Shown here: positions 36,104 through 44,843 of the stretch, piece by piece
How positions within the stretch are numbered: position 1 is the stretch's first letter
How the letters are laid out: each line of letters starts with the position of its first letter
Assembly (NCBI RefSeq): GCF_003112575.1
Contig: NZ_BEWC01000010.1
Location: 1-64,000 of the forward strand
Length of the DNA stretch: 64,000 nt
From: Streptomyces ardesiacus
GTDB taxonomy: Bacteria > Actinomycetota > Actinomycetes > Streptomycetales > Streptomycetaceae
Direction of reading: 5' to 3'
Notes under the pieces: model-generated
Told to the model about the DNA's origin: nothing
What the model saw: the letters and a program-made list of their open reading frames with translations, nothing else
Database searches by the model: none
Program-made: the position numbers and the translations under genes

Positions 36104-36859
36104 ATGGATCTTGGACTGAAGGACCGGGTGTACGTCGTCACGGGAGCCACCCGGGGCCTGGGCAACGCCGCCGCGCGCGAGCTGGTCGCCGACGGGGCGA
36201 AGGTGGTCGTCACCGGACGGGACGAGAAGAGCGCCGCAGAGGCGGCCTCGGCGCTGGGAGCGGGGGCGGTCGGCGTGGCCGCCGACAACGCCGACCCGCG
36301 GGCCGCCGGGCGGCTGATCGCGACCGCGCGTGAGCACTTCGGCCGTTTCGACGGCGTCCTGATCAGCGTGGGCGGGCCGCCGCCCGGGTTCGTCGCCGAC
36401 AACACGGACGAGCAGTGGCAGGCGGCGTTCGAATCGGTGTTCCTCGGCGCGGTACGGCTGGCGCGGTCGGCCGCGGCCGAGCTGGAGGACGGCGGGGTGA
36501 TCGGGTTCGTGCTGTCGGGCTCGGTGCACGAGCCGATCCCGGGTCTGACGATCTCCAACGGCCTGCGCCCGGGGCTCGCGGGCTTCGCCAAGTCCCTCGC
36601 CGACGAGCTGGGCCCGCGCGGCATCCGCGTCGTCGGCCTGCTGCCGGGGCGCATCGACACCGACCGGGTGCGCGAGCTGGACGGCCTGTCGGCCGACCCG
36701 GAGGCGACCAGGGCGGCCGCCGAGTCCCGCATCCCCCTGCGCCGCTACGGCGCCCCGGACGAGTTCGGCCGCGCGGCCGCGTTCCTGCTCTCCCCCGCGG
36801 CGTCGTACGTCACGGGCGTCATGCTGCCGGTGGACGGCGGCGTACGGCACGGCTTCTAG
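36104..36859 (+). CDS. SDR-family protein lacking the usual Tyr-x3-Lys pair
   Basis: The 251-residue protein has a good Rossmann cofactor motif (VTGATRGLGNAAA) and the C-terminal GVMLPVDGG, so it is an SDR. The active-site region reads LSGSVHEPIPGLTISNGLRPGLAGF; the Ser is present, but the position of the catalytic Tyr appears to be Ser and that of the Lys appears to be Arg (S-N-G-L-R). Related proteins with this pattern exist in bacteria, and their activity is unclear. Neighbours (SURF1, Asp23 operon) do not suggest a substrate. ATG start, after GGGGGCAGGATAGGGTC. Confidence 0.85.
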   Translation: MDLGLKDRVYVVTGATRGLGNAAARELVADGAKVVVTGRDEKSAAEAASALGAGAVGVAADNADPRAAGRLIATAREHFGRFDGVLISVGGPPPGFVADNTDEQWQAAFESVFLGAVRLARSAAAELEDGGVIGFVLSGSVHEPIPGLTISNGLRPGLAGFAKSLADELGPRGIRVVGLLPGRIDTDRVRELDGLSADPEATRAAAESRIPLRRYGAPDEFGRAAAFLLSPAASYVTGVMLPVDGGVRHGF

Positions 36860-36888
36860 GCCGGACGGGGGGGACGCCCCCGTCGGCT

Positions 36889-37476
36889 TCAGCTCACGCG
36901 TTCGGCCCCGTGCTTGACGCCCCGCAGGTGGACCTCCGCCGGGAGGGACGGCAGGTTGGCCGAGGTGCGGGCGTGGGTGAGGGCCCGGGCGGTGAGGTCG
37001 TGCAGGGCGGTGCCGGGGTCCACGTGGGGGGCCAGCAGCAGCCGGACGCGGGCCGCCGGGGCGTCGCGGCGGCCCGTGAGCCGCACCCCGGCGCCCTCGA
37101 CCCCGTCCACACGCTCCGCCTCACCGGCGAGGACGTCCTCCAGCGCCCTGCCGCGCAGCGTGGCGCCCTCGCCGTCCCCGGTGTCGACGAGGACCTCGGT
37201 GAGCCTGCGGCGGCGTACCACCGCGACCAGCCACCACAGGGCGAGCAGCAGCAGGACGGCGAGCGCGGCGATGACGACCGGCCACCACCAGCCCGCGTCC
37301 TGCCACCGGGTCCGTTCGGCGTCGCTGAGCAGCACGTCGTGCGGCCCCCGGTGGAGCCACCAGGAGGGCATCGGCGCGTCGAATCCCACGGCCAGCACCA
37401 CGCCGCCGAGCGCCAGCAGGACCAGACCCACCAGCGCGGTCAGCACCCGGTTCACCGTTGTGAGCACCGCGTTCAC
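36889..37476 (-). CDS. AmaP-like alkaline shock response membrane anchor
   Basis: The 195-residue protein has two membrane segments (about residues 10-32 and 65-90) joined by a short extracellular loop, then a C-terminal Asp23-like domain (DVLAGEAERVDGVEGAGVRL). AmaP in staphylococci anchors Asp23 to the membrane. It is the last gene of a five-gene operon, its GTG overlapping the preceding stop by 4 nt. A GTG three codons in has better Shine-Dalgarno spacing and may be the real start. Confidence 0.82.
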   Translation of the reverse strand: MNAVLTTVNRVLTALVGLVLLALGGVVLAVGFDAPMPSWWLHRGPHDVLLSDAERTRWQDAGWWWPVVIAALAVLLLLALWWLVAVVRRRRLTEVLVDTGDGEGATLRGRALEDVLAGEAERVDGVEGAGVRLTGRRDAPAARVRLLLAPHVDPGTALHDLTARALTHARTSANLPSLPAEVHLRGVKHGAERVS

Positions 37477-38153
37477 CCCTTCCGTCCGGGGCGCTTCACC
37501 CGCAGCGACACGGCGGGCGGCCGGGCCAGGCCGAGGCCGCGCACCGCGTCGTCGAGCACGCCGTCCAGGTCGGCCCGTACGTCGTCCAGTTCCCTGAAGT
37601 GCGACTGCGCCCGTACCCGGGCCCTGCGGCGGCGCATCCGCACGCGTGCCGACTGCACCCCGGAGACCTCCATGGCCCGGTCGCGCAGCACCGTGGCGGC
37701 GGCGTTCCGGTGCAGCCCGGCGCGCACGCCGGGGTGGGTGCGGCGCATCGGCAGCAGCCGGCGCAGCCCCGGGGTGAGGGCCAGCACGAGCAGCCAGAGC
37801 CCGAGGGCCGCGGCGACTCCCGCACCGACCTGGACCCATGTGTCGTCGACGGGCCGTTCGGCGAGCTGCCGGGCCAGGTCCTGGCGCCAGCCGAGGGCGG
37901 CCCGCCCGGCGCGCACGGCGACGACGTCGTAGAGGAAGGCCCCGGCGAGGAGCAGGAGCAGGAGAGCGACGATTCCGGCGGGGACGCGGCGCGCGGACCA
38001 GAAGCGGCCGGCCCGGCCGACGGCGGGCGCGTCCGGGGCGCCGGGCCCCTGCTCGTCCGGCGCCGGTGCCGTGTCCGGTCCGGTGCCGCGTTCCACCACG
38101 GGCAGGCGCTGGGTGCTGCCCTCTCCGGTCCCGGCGCCCTGCGGCTCGCTCAT
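37473..38153 (-). CDS. DUF6286-type membrane protein of the Asp23 operon
   Basis: The 226-residue protein has a disordered acidic N-terminus (to about residue 50), two membrane segments (about 58-78 and 108-130), and a basic C-terminal domain (VRDRAMEVSGVQSARVRMRRRRARV) with the look of a partial Asp23 fold. It is part of the Asp23-AmaP operon with 4-nt overlaps on both sides. I associate it with DUF6286; function unknown, but likely in membrane organisation of Asp23 proteins. Confidence 0.72.
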   Translation of the reverse strand: MSEPQGAGTGEGSTQRLPVVERGTGPDTAPAPDEQGPGAPDAPAVGRAGRFWSARRVPAGIVALLLLLLAGAFLYDVVAVRAGRAALGWRQDLARQLAERPVDDTWVQVGAGVAAALGLWLLVLALTPGLRRLLPMRRTHPGVRAGLHRNAAATVLRDRAMEVSGVQSARVRMRRRRARVRAQSHFRELDDVRADLDGVLDDAVRGLGLARPPAVSLRVKRPGRKG

Positions 38154-38533
38154 CGGGTCCTCCCCTGCTTCGCGCCGTACTCCGCCGCCAGGTGCAGGCG
38201 CTCCACCCGCACGGCGACCTCCGGCACCGCCATGCCCACCAACGCGCGTACCCGCTGGACGACTTGGTGACGCACCCCGGCGCACCGGGCGCCGATGTCG
38301 CAGGGGTAGTCGAGTTCGAGGTGGACGCTGACGCGGGCGGTGTCGTGGTGAACGACGACGGTGGCGTACGGGCGTGCCGCGTCCCGGTGGAGCGGGCCGA
38401 GGGCCTCGTGCGCCGCCCGGGCGGCGACCTTGGCGACGACCCGGTCGGCGATCCGGGTGGCACCGCGCTCGCCCGGTGCCACCCGGGCCAGGGGTTCGAG
38501 CAGCTCGCCCGCCCCGTCGCTCACGCCGGTCAC
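38150..38533 (-). CDS. Asp23/Gls24-family protein (second copy)
   Basis: The 127-residue protein is a single Asp23 domain (IADRVVAKVAARAAHEALG, then SVHLELDYPCDIGARCAGVRHQVVQRV in outline). It is shorter than the first Asp23 gene and overlaps both neighbours by 4 nt. The start is GTG 38533, inside the TGA of the DUF2273 gene. Such proteins polymerise or coat the inner face of the membrane and respond to envelope stress. Confidence 0.82.
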   Translation of the reverse strand: MTGVSDGAGELLEPLARVAPGERGATRIADRVVAKVAARAAHEALGPLHRDAARPYATVVVHHDTARVSVHLELDYPCDIGARCAGVRHQVVQRVRALVGMAVPEVAVRVERLHLAAEYGAKQGRTR

Positions 38534-38715
38534 CGCCGGCGGTCGTCGCGGGAGCGGAAGAAGTCGCCGAGGTCCATGTCGCCCTCCAGGAGGCGGCCGA
38601 CGACGAATCCGACGGCCCCCAGGGCCGCCACCAGCAGGAAGGCGCCGAACCCGCCGAAGTATCCGGCGAAGCCCAGTGCCATGCCGGCGATCATGCCGAT
38701 CACGGCCATGCTCAT
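38530..38715 (-). CDS. DUF2273-type small membrane protein, 61 aa
   Basis: The protein consists of two hydrophobic segments rich in Gly/Ala (residues 3-22 and 25-42) and a charged C-terminal tail ending DFFRSRDDRRR. This resembles DUF2273, small proteins that occur in Asp23/AmaP operons of many Gram-positives. ATG 38715 has GAGGGGA upstream. The stop overlaps the next start by 4 nt. Confidence 0.8.
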   Translation of the reverse strand: MSMAVIGMIAGMALGFAGYFGGFGAFLLVAALGAVGFVVGRLLEGDMDLGDFFRSRDDRRR

Positions 38716-38764
38716 GGTGCGATCCCCTCGTCCACCGCTTCGTCCCTTCGGGTCACGGTCCGCG

Positions 38765-39247
38765 TCACTTGATCCTGGGCTCCGGTTCCTCGTCCTCCTC
38801 GTCGGGCAGCTTCACGTCGGTCACGGCGATGTTGACCTCGACGACCTCCAGACCGGTCATCCGCTCCACCGCCGCCACCACGTTCTCCCGCACGTCCCGG
38901 GCCACGTCGCTGATCGACACGCCGTACTCGACGACGATCTCCAGGTCGAGGGCGGTCTGCGTCTCGCCGACCTCGGCCTTCACCCCGCGGGTCACCCCGG
39001 ACTTGGTCCCGCCGGGGACCCGGTCGCGCACGGCGCCGAAGGTGCGCGACATACCGCTGCCCATCGCGTGGACACCGGACACGTCGCGTGCCGCCATTCC
39101 GGTGATCTTCTCCACGACGCCGTCGGCGATGGTGGTGCGTCCCCGGGTGCCGGGGGCGCCTCCGCCGCGCCGGACCGACTGGGCCTTGACCGTGCCGGGG
39201 GTGTCGACCGTGTCCTGTCCGCTCCGGTGGCTCTCCATGTCACTCAT
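38765..39247 (-). CDS. Asp23/Gls24-family envelope stress protein (first copy)
   Basis: The 160-residue protein has a disordered N-terminus, then the Asp23 domain (TTIADGVVEKITGMAARDVSGVHAM, in outline; TALDLEIVVEYGVSI; ENVVAAVERMTGLEV) and an acidic tail. It is the first gene of the operon; ATG 39247 is preceded by GGAAGGGAC. The family is named for alkaline-shock protein 23 of staphylococci. The operon has no pH- or sigma-box I can identify from sequence alone. Confidence 0.88.
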   Translation of the reverse strand: MSDMESHRSGQDTVDTPGTVKAQSVRRGGGAPGTRGRTTIADGVVEKITGMAARDVSGVHAMGSGMSRTFGAVRDRVPGGTKSGVTRGVKAEVGETQTALDLEIVVEYGVSISDVARDVRENVVAAVERMTGLEVVEVNIAVTDVKLPDEEDEEPEPRIK

Positions 39248-39365
39248 GCCCGTACGTCCCTTCCGGTCGTAGTCCTGTGACCACGTTAGGCGGGGTTGCG
39301 CGGACGCGCGCCACGGGCGCGGCGGGCCGGGGGAACGACGGCGGGGGCGCGCCGCGGCGAGCGCC

Positions 39366-40163
39366 CTACTCCCCGAGCCCCGCCAGGTCGCGCAGCCGGC
39401 GTCCCTGGGCGGCCCGTTCGGCGGTGCGCTGGGCCTCGTAGTCCCGTGTCCGGGCGCCCTGGAGCAGCGCCTTGGTCTCGACGACCGCGTCGCGCGGTGC
39501 GGCCAGGATCGCGGACACCAGGTCGCGCACCGTGCCGTCGAGCTGGTCCGCGGGCACGGCGAGGTTGGCCAGGCCGGTGCCGACGGCCTCCTCGGCCGCG
39601 ACGAAGCGCCCGGTCGCGCAGATCTCCAGTGCGCGGGCGTATCCGACCAGGGACACCAGGGGGTGCGTGCCCGTGAGGTCCGGCACCAGGCCCAGGCTGG
39701 TCTCGCGCATGGCGAACTGCACGTCGTCCGCGACGACCCGCAGGTCGCAGGCGAGGGCCAGTTGGAAACCCGCCCCGATGGCGTGCCCCTGCACGGCGGC
39801 GACCGAGACGAGGTCGCTGCGCCGCCACCAGGTGAACGCCTCCTGGTACTCGGCGATGGTCGCGTCCAGTTCGGCGTCGCCGCCCCGTGCGAGGTCGAGG
39901 AAGGACGGTTCCCCGTCGAAGCCCTCGGGCGTGAACGCCTGCCGGTCGAGCCCGGCCGAGAAGGACTTGCCCTCGGCGCGCAGCACCACCGCCCGTACGG
40001 AGCCCGGCAGCAGCCGGCCGGCCTCGGTGAGGGCCCGCCACAGGGCGGGGCTCTGCGCGTTGCGCTTGGCCGGGTTGGTCAGCGTCACCGTGGCGATCGC
40101 GTCGTCGACGGTGAGCCGCACGCCGTCCCGGTCGAGTGCGGGGTCGTGGGCGGGCGAAGCCAT
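39366..40163 (-). CDS. Enoyl-CoA hydratase/isomerase (crotonase) family protein
   Basis: The 265-residue crotonase-fold protein has the oxyanion-hole segments KSFSAGLD (about residues 66-73) and QGHAIGAGFQLALACDL (about 122-138). By alignment from memory with rat mitochondrial hydratase, Glu164 is kept (FAMRE), but the Glu144 position reads Gln (AGFQL). That argues against a standard hydratase and for an isomerase or other crotonase reaction. ATG 40163 follows TCGGAGGC. It is not in an operon with beta-oxidation genes here. Confidence 0.85.
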   Translation of the reverse strand: MASPAHDPALDRDGVRLTVDDAIATVTLTNPAKRNAQSPALWRALTEAGRLLPGSVRAVVLRAEGKSFSAGLDRQAFTPEGFDGEPSFLDLARGGDAELDATIAEYQEAFTWWRRSDLVSVAAVQGHAIGAGFQLALACDLRVVADDVQFAMRETSLGLVPDLTGTHPLVSLVGYARALEICATGRFVAAEEAVGTGLANLAVPADQLDGTVRDLVSAILAAPRDAVVETKALLQGARTRDYEAQRTAERAAQGRRLRDLAGLGE

Positions 40164-40251
40164 GGGGCGCCTCCGAAAGGTGCGGTCGTCGTCCCCGCCG
40201 GGCGCCGGACACTGCGCCGTGCGACGGCAGGGCTAAGTGACTGCACAGTAA

Positions 40252-40283
40252 CCACCCGGAAGGCCGAACGACCGACCGGGTGG
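40252..40283 (-). terminator. Hairpin downstream of gbn
   Basis: An 8-bp perfect stem (40252-40259 with 40276-40283) with a 16-nt loop lies about 50 bp beyond the gbn stop, on the side where its transcript would end. Confidence 0.5.
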
Positions 40284-40331
40284 CCACCATCACTTTCGCA
40301 TCGCCTTGGAAGTCGGGGGCCGCCCGGAACG

Positions 40332-40553
40332 TCAGGCCGATGAGGCCTTTTTGCCCCGGGTAGCCCCGCCACGCCCTCGGAGCGTGACTCCCGACTCACT
40401 GAGCATGCGGTGCACAAAGCCATACGAGCGGCCGGTTTCCTCGGCCAACGCCCGGATGCTCGCACCGGCGTCGTACTTCTTCTTCAGGTCTGCCGCGAGC
40501 TTGTCGCGCGCGGCGCCGGTCACCCGGCTGCCCTTCTTCAGAGTCTCGGCCAC
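40332..40553 (-). CDS. gbn: Gbn-like small GATC-binding nucleoid-associated protein
   Basis: The 73-residue basic protein has a Lys-rich N-terminus, a compact helix-turn-helix (YDAGASIRALAEETGRSYGFVHRML, in outline, about residues 28-52) and a basic tail TRGKKASSA. It matches SCO1839 of S. coelicolor, described as Gbn, a nucleoid-associated protein that binds the GATC core throughout the chromosome and influences development and antibiotic production. The start is GTG 40553 with GAGGAGG at proper spacing. Four CTCATG repeats lie immediately upstream and six GATC sites about 270-340 bp upstream. Confidence 0.88.
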   Translation of the reverse strand: MAETLKKGSRVTGAARDKLAADLKKKYDAGASIRALAEETGRSYGFVHRMLSESGVTLRGRGGATRGKKASSA

Positions 40554-40562
40554 CCGTGCCTC

Positions 40563-40616
40563 CTCATGGGAAGTGCGCTCTGGTACTCCTCATGATCACC
40601 CCTCATGGCGCTCATG
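40563..40616. repeat. Four CTCATG direct repeats before gbn
   Basis: CTCATG occurs at 40563, 40589, 40602 and 40611. The first overlaps the gbn ribosome site region; the others lie in its 5-prime UTR or promoter. The spacings are 26, 13 and 9 bp. The regular recurrence of a 6-mer suggests a binding site array, perhaps for autoregulation. Confidence 0.4.
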
Positions 40617-40822
40617 GCCACCCATTCGGCAAGGTCGATGAGGCAAGGATGTGACGACAGGAGCGGGCCCCCACATACGGAATCCGTGATTCCAGAGATT
40701 CGGGCGCGTTCGGCCGAACGGGTTTCTCCGCGTCATTCCAGGTCAGAAAGGCGTCGCGGCCGGGACCCCGGCAAAGGGGCCCCGGCCGCGAAATCGATGT
40801 AGGACACACCTCTTGATGAGGA

Positions 40823-40889
40823 GATCTCACACAGATGGTGGATCACGGATCGGCCGAATGATCCATACCGGTGGATCATTCATTCGATC
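40823..40889. promoter_or_regulatory. Cluster of six GATC sites with a 9-bp inverted repeat
   Basis: GATC occurs at 40823, 40841, 40848, 40860, 40874 and 40886. In DNA this GC-rich a 67-bp stretch would be expected to hold about 0.2. Two of the sites form a perfect inverted repeat, GAATGATCC (40856-40864) and GGATCATTC (40873-40881), separated by 8 bp. It lies just beyond the 3-prime end of the ABC-F gene, upstream of gbn. It is a likely Gbn site, with the repeat able to act as a terminator for the ABC-F gene. Confidence 0.55.
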
Positions 40890-40918
40890 AAGCAAAGGCG
40901 ACGCCCGGGGGGCGACGC

Positions 40919-42517
<1,599 letters not shown>

Positions 42518-42779
42518 GGTCAGACTCCTGGGCGGGTGGATTGGCGGGATGGGCGGCTGTGGAGGATCCCGCCGTCTAATGCACGAGGAGAATGGCCATG
42601 GGGGCCAGTCTAACGGGGCGGTGCAACCTCTTTTCCCGCGAGCGCGGCCGGGGCGGCCCGAGCGGTGCCCGTGCGTTGTCAGTGGCCGGTGCAAGACTGG
42701 GCGAACGAGTCGAAAGCGGCTCCGGCCGCGGGCTCGGTCAGGTCACGACGCACCACCGGCTCACAAGGAAGTGATCGGC

Positions 42780-43193
42780 ATGGCAGGCAAGGACAGCGGA
42801 CGCCCGAGCATCTGCCCGACGCTCCGGTACAAGGACGCGAAGGCGGCGATCCGGCAGCTCACCGCGGCCTTCGGCTTCACCGAGATCGCGGTCTACGAGG
42901 ACCAGGACGGCTCGGTGGCCCACGCCGAGCTGGGCCAGGGCAACGGAGTGGTCATGCTCGGCTCGAAGGGCAAGGGCGGCCGCTTCGACGAGGCGATGCA
43001 GAACGGCGGCGTCTCGGGGGTGTACGTCGTGGTGGCGGACGTCGACGCCCACCACCGGCGGGCCGTGGAGGAGGGCGCGGAGATCCTCGTGCCCCCGACC
43101 GACCAGGACTACGGCTCGCGGGACTACATGGCCCGCGACCTGGAGGGCAATGTCTGGAGCTTCGGGACGTACGCGCCGGAGGTACGCGGGTAG
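42780..43193 (+). CDS. VOC (glyoxalase/bleomycin-resistance fold) protein
   Basis: The 137-residue protein has the VOC fold with tandem beta-alpha-beta3 modules: RYKDAKAAIRQLTAAFGFTE at the start, HAELGQGNGVVML, and DYGSRDYMARDLEGNVWSFGTY at the end. Glu and His positions that might bind metal are visible, but a substrate cannot be assigned. The ATG at 42780 follows AAGGAAG; a GTG three codons upstream is possible. It is divergent from the ABC-F gene. Confidence 0.85.
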   Translation: MAGKDSGRPSICPTLRYKDAKAAIRQLTAAFGFTEIAVYEDQDGSVAHAELGQGNGVVMLGSKGKGGRFDEAMQNGGVSGVYVVVADVDAHHRRAVEEGAEILVPPTDQDYGSRDYMARDLEGNVWSFGTYAPEVRG

Positions 43194-43228
43194 CCTCCGG
43201 CGCTGTGCCCGCGGGGGGGGCTCCGGGC

Positions 43229-44641
43229 TCAGCCGGCCCCGGTGTGGACCTGGAAGGCCGCCCGGCGCACGGCCTTGGCCAGCGCGGGGTCGGGATGCGC
43301 GGCCGCGAGCGCGACCAGGACCTGCACGGTGCGGGGGTGGCCGACCGCGCGGACCTCGTCGAGCAGGGCCGGGACGGTGGGCTGCACCGCCGACTCCAGG
43401 TGCCGCACCAGCAGCGGGGCCTCCCCGTGGTCGGCGACGGCCGCCGCGGTGTCCACCCACAGCCAGGTGGCCTCTGGGCGGGTGAGGACCTCGTGGGCGT
43501 CCTCCGGATCGGCGCCGTCGTGCTCGGCCAGCCACAGCAGGGCGTACGGGCGCAGCGTCGGCTCGTCGAGGACACCGCGCACGTCCGGCTCAGCGGGAGC
43601 GCCGACGACCCGCAGCGCGTCGAAGGCGAGGCCGCGCAGCAGGGCGTCCTCGCCGCGGGCGGCGCCGAGCAGTTCGGCGACGGCGCTGCCGACGGGGCGG
43701 GCGGCGAGCCAGGCCCGGTACTCGTCGCGGGCGGCGTTGGGGCGGAGCCGGGCGCAGCCGCGGAGCATGCCCTCGGCCGACTGCTCGATGTTGCCCGCGG
43801 GGCTCTGCGCGGCGACGCAGATCTGCTCCAGCTTGACCCAGACCGCCCAGCTCCCGAGCGGGGTCAGCGTGGCGTGTCCGTCGCCGCAGGTGAGGGCGCC
43901 GACGGAGGCGAGGGCGTGCAGGGCCCAGTCGAGAAGCGGGCCGAGCGGGGTGTCGGGGTCCGGGGCGGACGGGACCGCTCCCGCGGTGGCGGGCTCCGGG
44001 CGGGGGCCGTAGGGCACCTCGCAGCGCTCGGTGCGCAGTTCGGTGACGCGCTGCTCCAGGAGGTCCAGGAGCTGCGCCACGGGGACGGGTCCGGCGGACA
44101 GCTGGAGGAAGGAGAGCACCTGGGGCATCGCGGAGACGACCTCGGCGACGACCGCCGGCTCCTCGGCGGGTTCGGGCTGGGCGAGCGACCAGGCGTCGAA
44201 GAGGGCGACCCAGCCGCGCAGCACGGCGCTGTCGTCGCGGTTCCAGGCGCGCAGGCGCCAGCCGGGGCGGGCGGTGTCGCCGTGCACCTCGATCAGTCCG
44301 GCGAGGCGGGCGGTGTCCCAGTCGGCACGGACCTTGGCCACGGTGAGGCCCAGTTCGCGGGCCGCGTGGGCGGCGGTGGCGTCGGACAGGGTGGCCTTGC
44401 CGTCGGCGGTCGCGCTGCCGCGGCCGGGGCCGAGGGCGGAGTCGGCCCAGCGGGCGACACGGGCCGCGCCGGCGAGAACGGAACGAGCCATTCCGGCCAG
44501 TTCCGACCGGGCCGGTGTGCCTTCCGGGGGGCGCGGCGCGGGGCGGCGCGGACGCCGCTGATTGATCGCTTGGGGGGCGGCGGCCAGGGGTCGCGGGCGG
44601 ACGAGTCGAAGCCTGGAGTCGCGCGGGATACGGGACGTCAC
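43229..44641 (-). CDS. Conserved hypothetical protein, about 470 aa
   Basis: I do not recognise a domain. After a basic N-terminal stretch the protein is mostly helical, Ala/Leu-rich and soluble, with a WH-like segment (ATAAHAARELGLTVAKVRADW) and repeated helix pairs in the second half (VRRAAFQVHTGAG at the end) that resemble HEAT-type solenoids. The start is uncertain: GTG 44641 has a moderate ribosome site, and a long low-complexity upstream extension is possible. It converges with the VOC gene. Confidence 0.65.
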   Translation of the reverse strand: MTSRIPRDSRLRLVRPRPLAAAPQAINQRRPRRPAPRPPEGTPARSELAGMARSVLAGAARVARWADSALGPGRGSATADGKATLSDATAAHAARELGLTVAKVRADWDTARLAGLIEVHGDTARPGWRLRAWNRDDSAVLRGWVALFDAWSLAQPEPAEEPAVVAEVVSAMPQVLSFLQLSAGPVPVAQLLDLLEQRVTELRTERCEVPYGPRPEPATAGAVPSAPDPDTPLGPLLDWALHALASVGALTCGDGHATLTPLGSWAVWVKLEQICVAAQSPAGNIEQSAEGMLRGCARLRPNAARDEYRAWLAARPVGSAVAELLGAARGEDALLRGLAFDALRVVGAPAEPDVRGVLDEPTLRPYALLWLAEHDGADPEDAHEVLTRPEATWLWVDTAAAVADHGEAPLLVRHLESAVQPTVPALLDEVRAVGHPRTVQVLVALAAAHPDPALAKAVRRAAFQVHTGAG

Positions 44642-44843
44642 GGGTGCAGTCTTCCGGTTGACGGTCCGAAAACCCAAACGGACGTCCCCGGCGGCCTCCT
44701 GGGAGGGCCGGCACGGGCCGCGGCGGGCCTGTCCGGGCACCGGATCAGGCCAGTGGCGCGGCGCCCGGACAACCGCGGCGTCGCGCGTCCCGACGGCGAC
44801 CCGGCCGGGGCGGCCCGGCGCGGGTGCCGCCCCCGGCGCGGGG

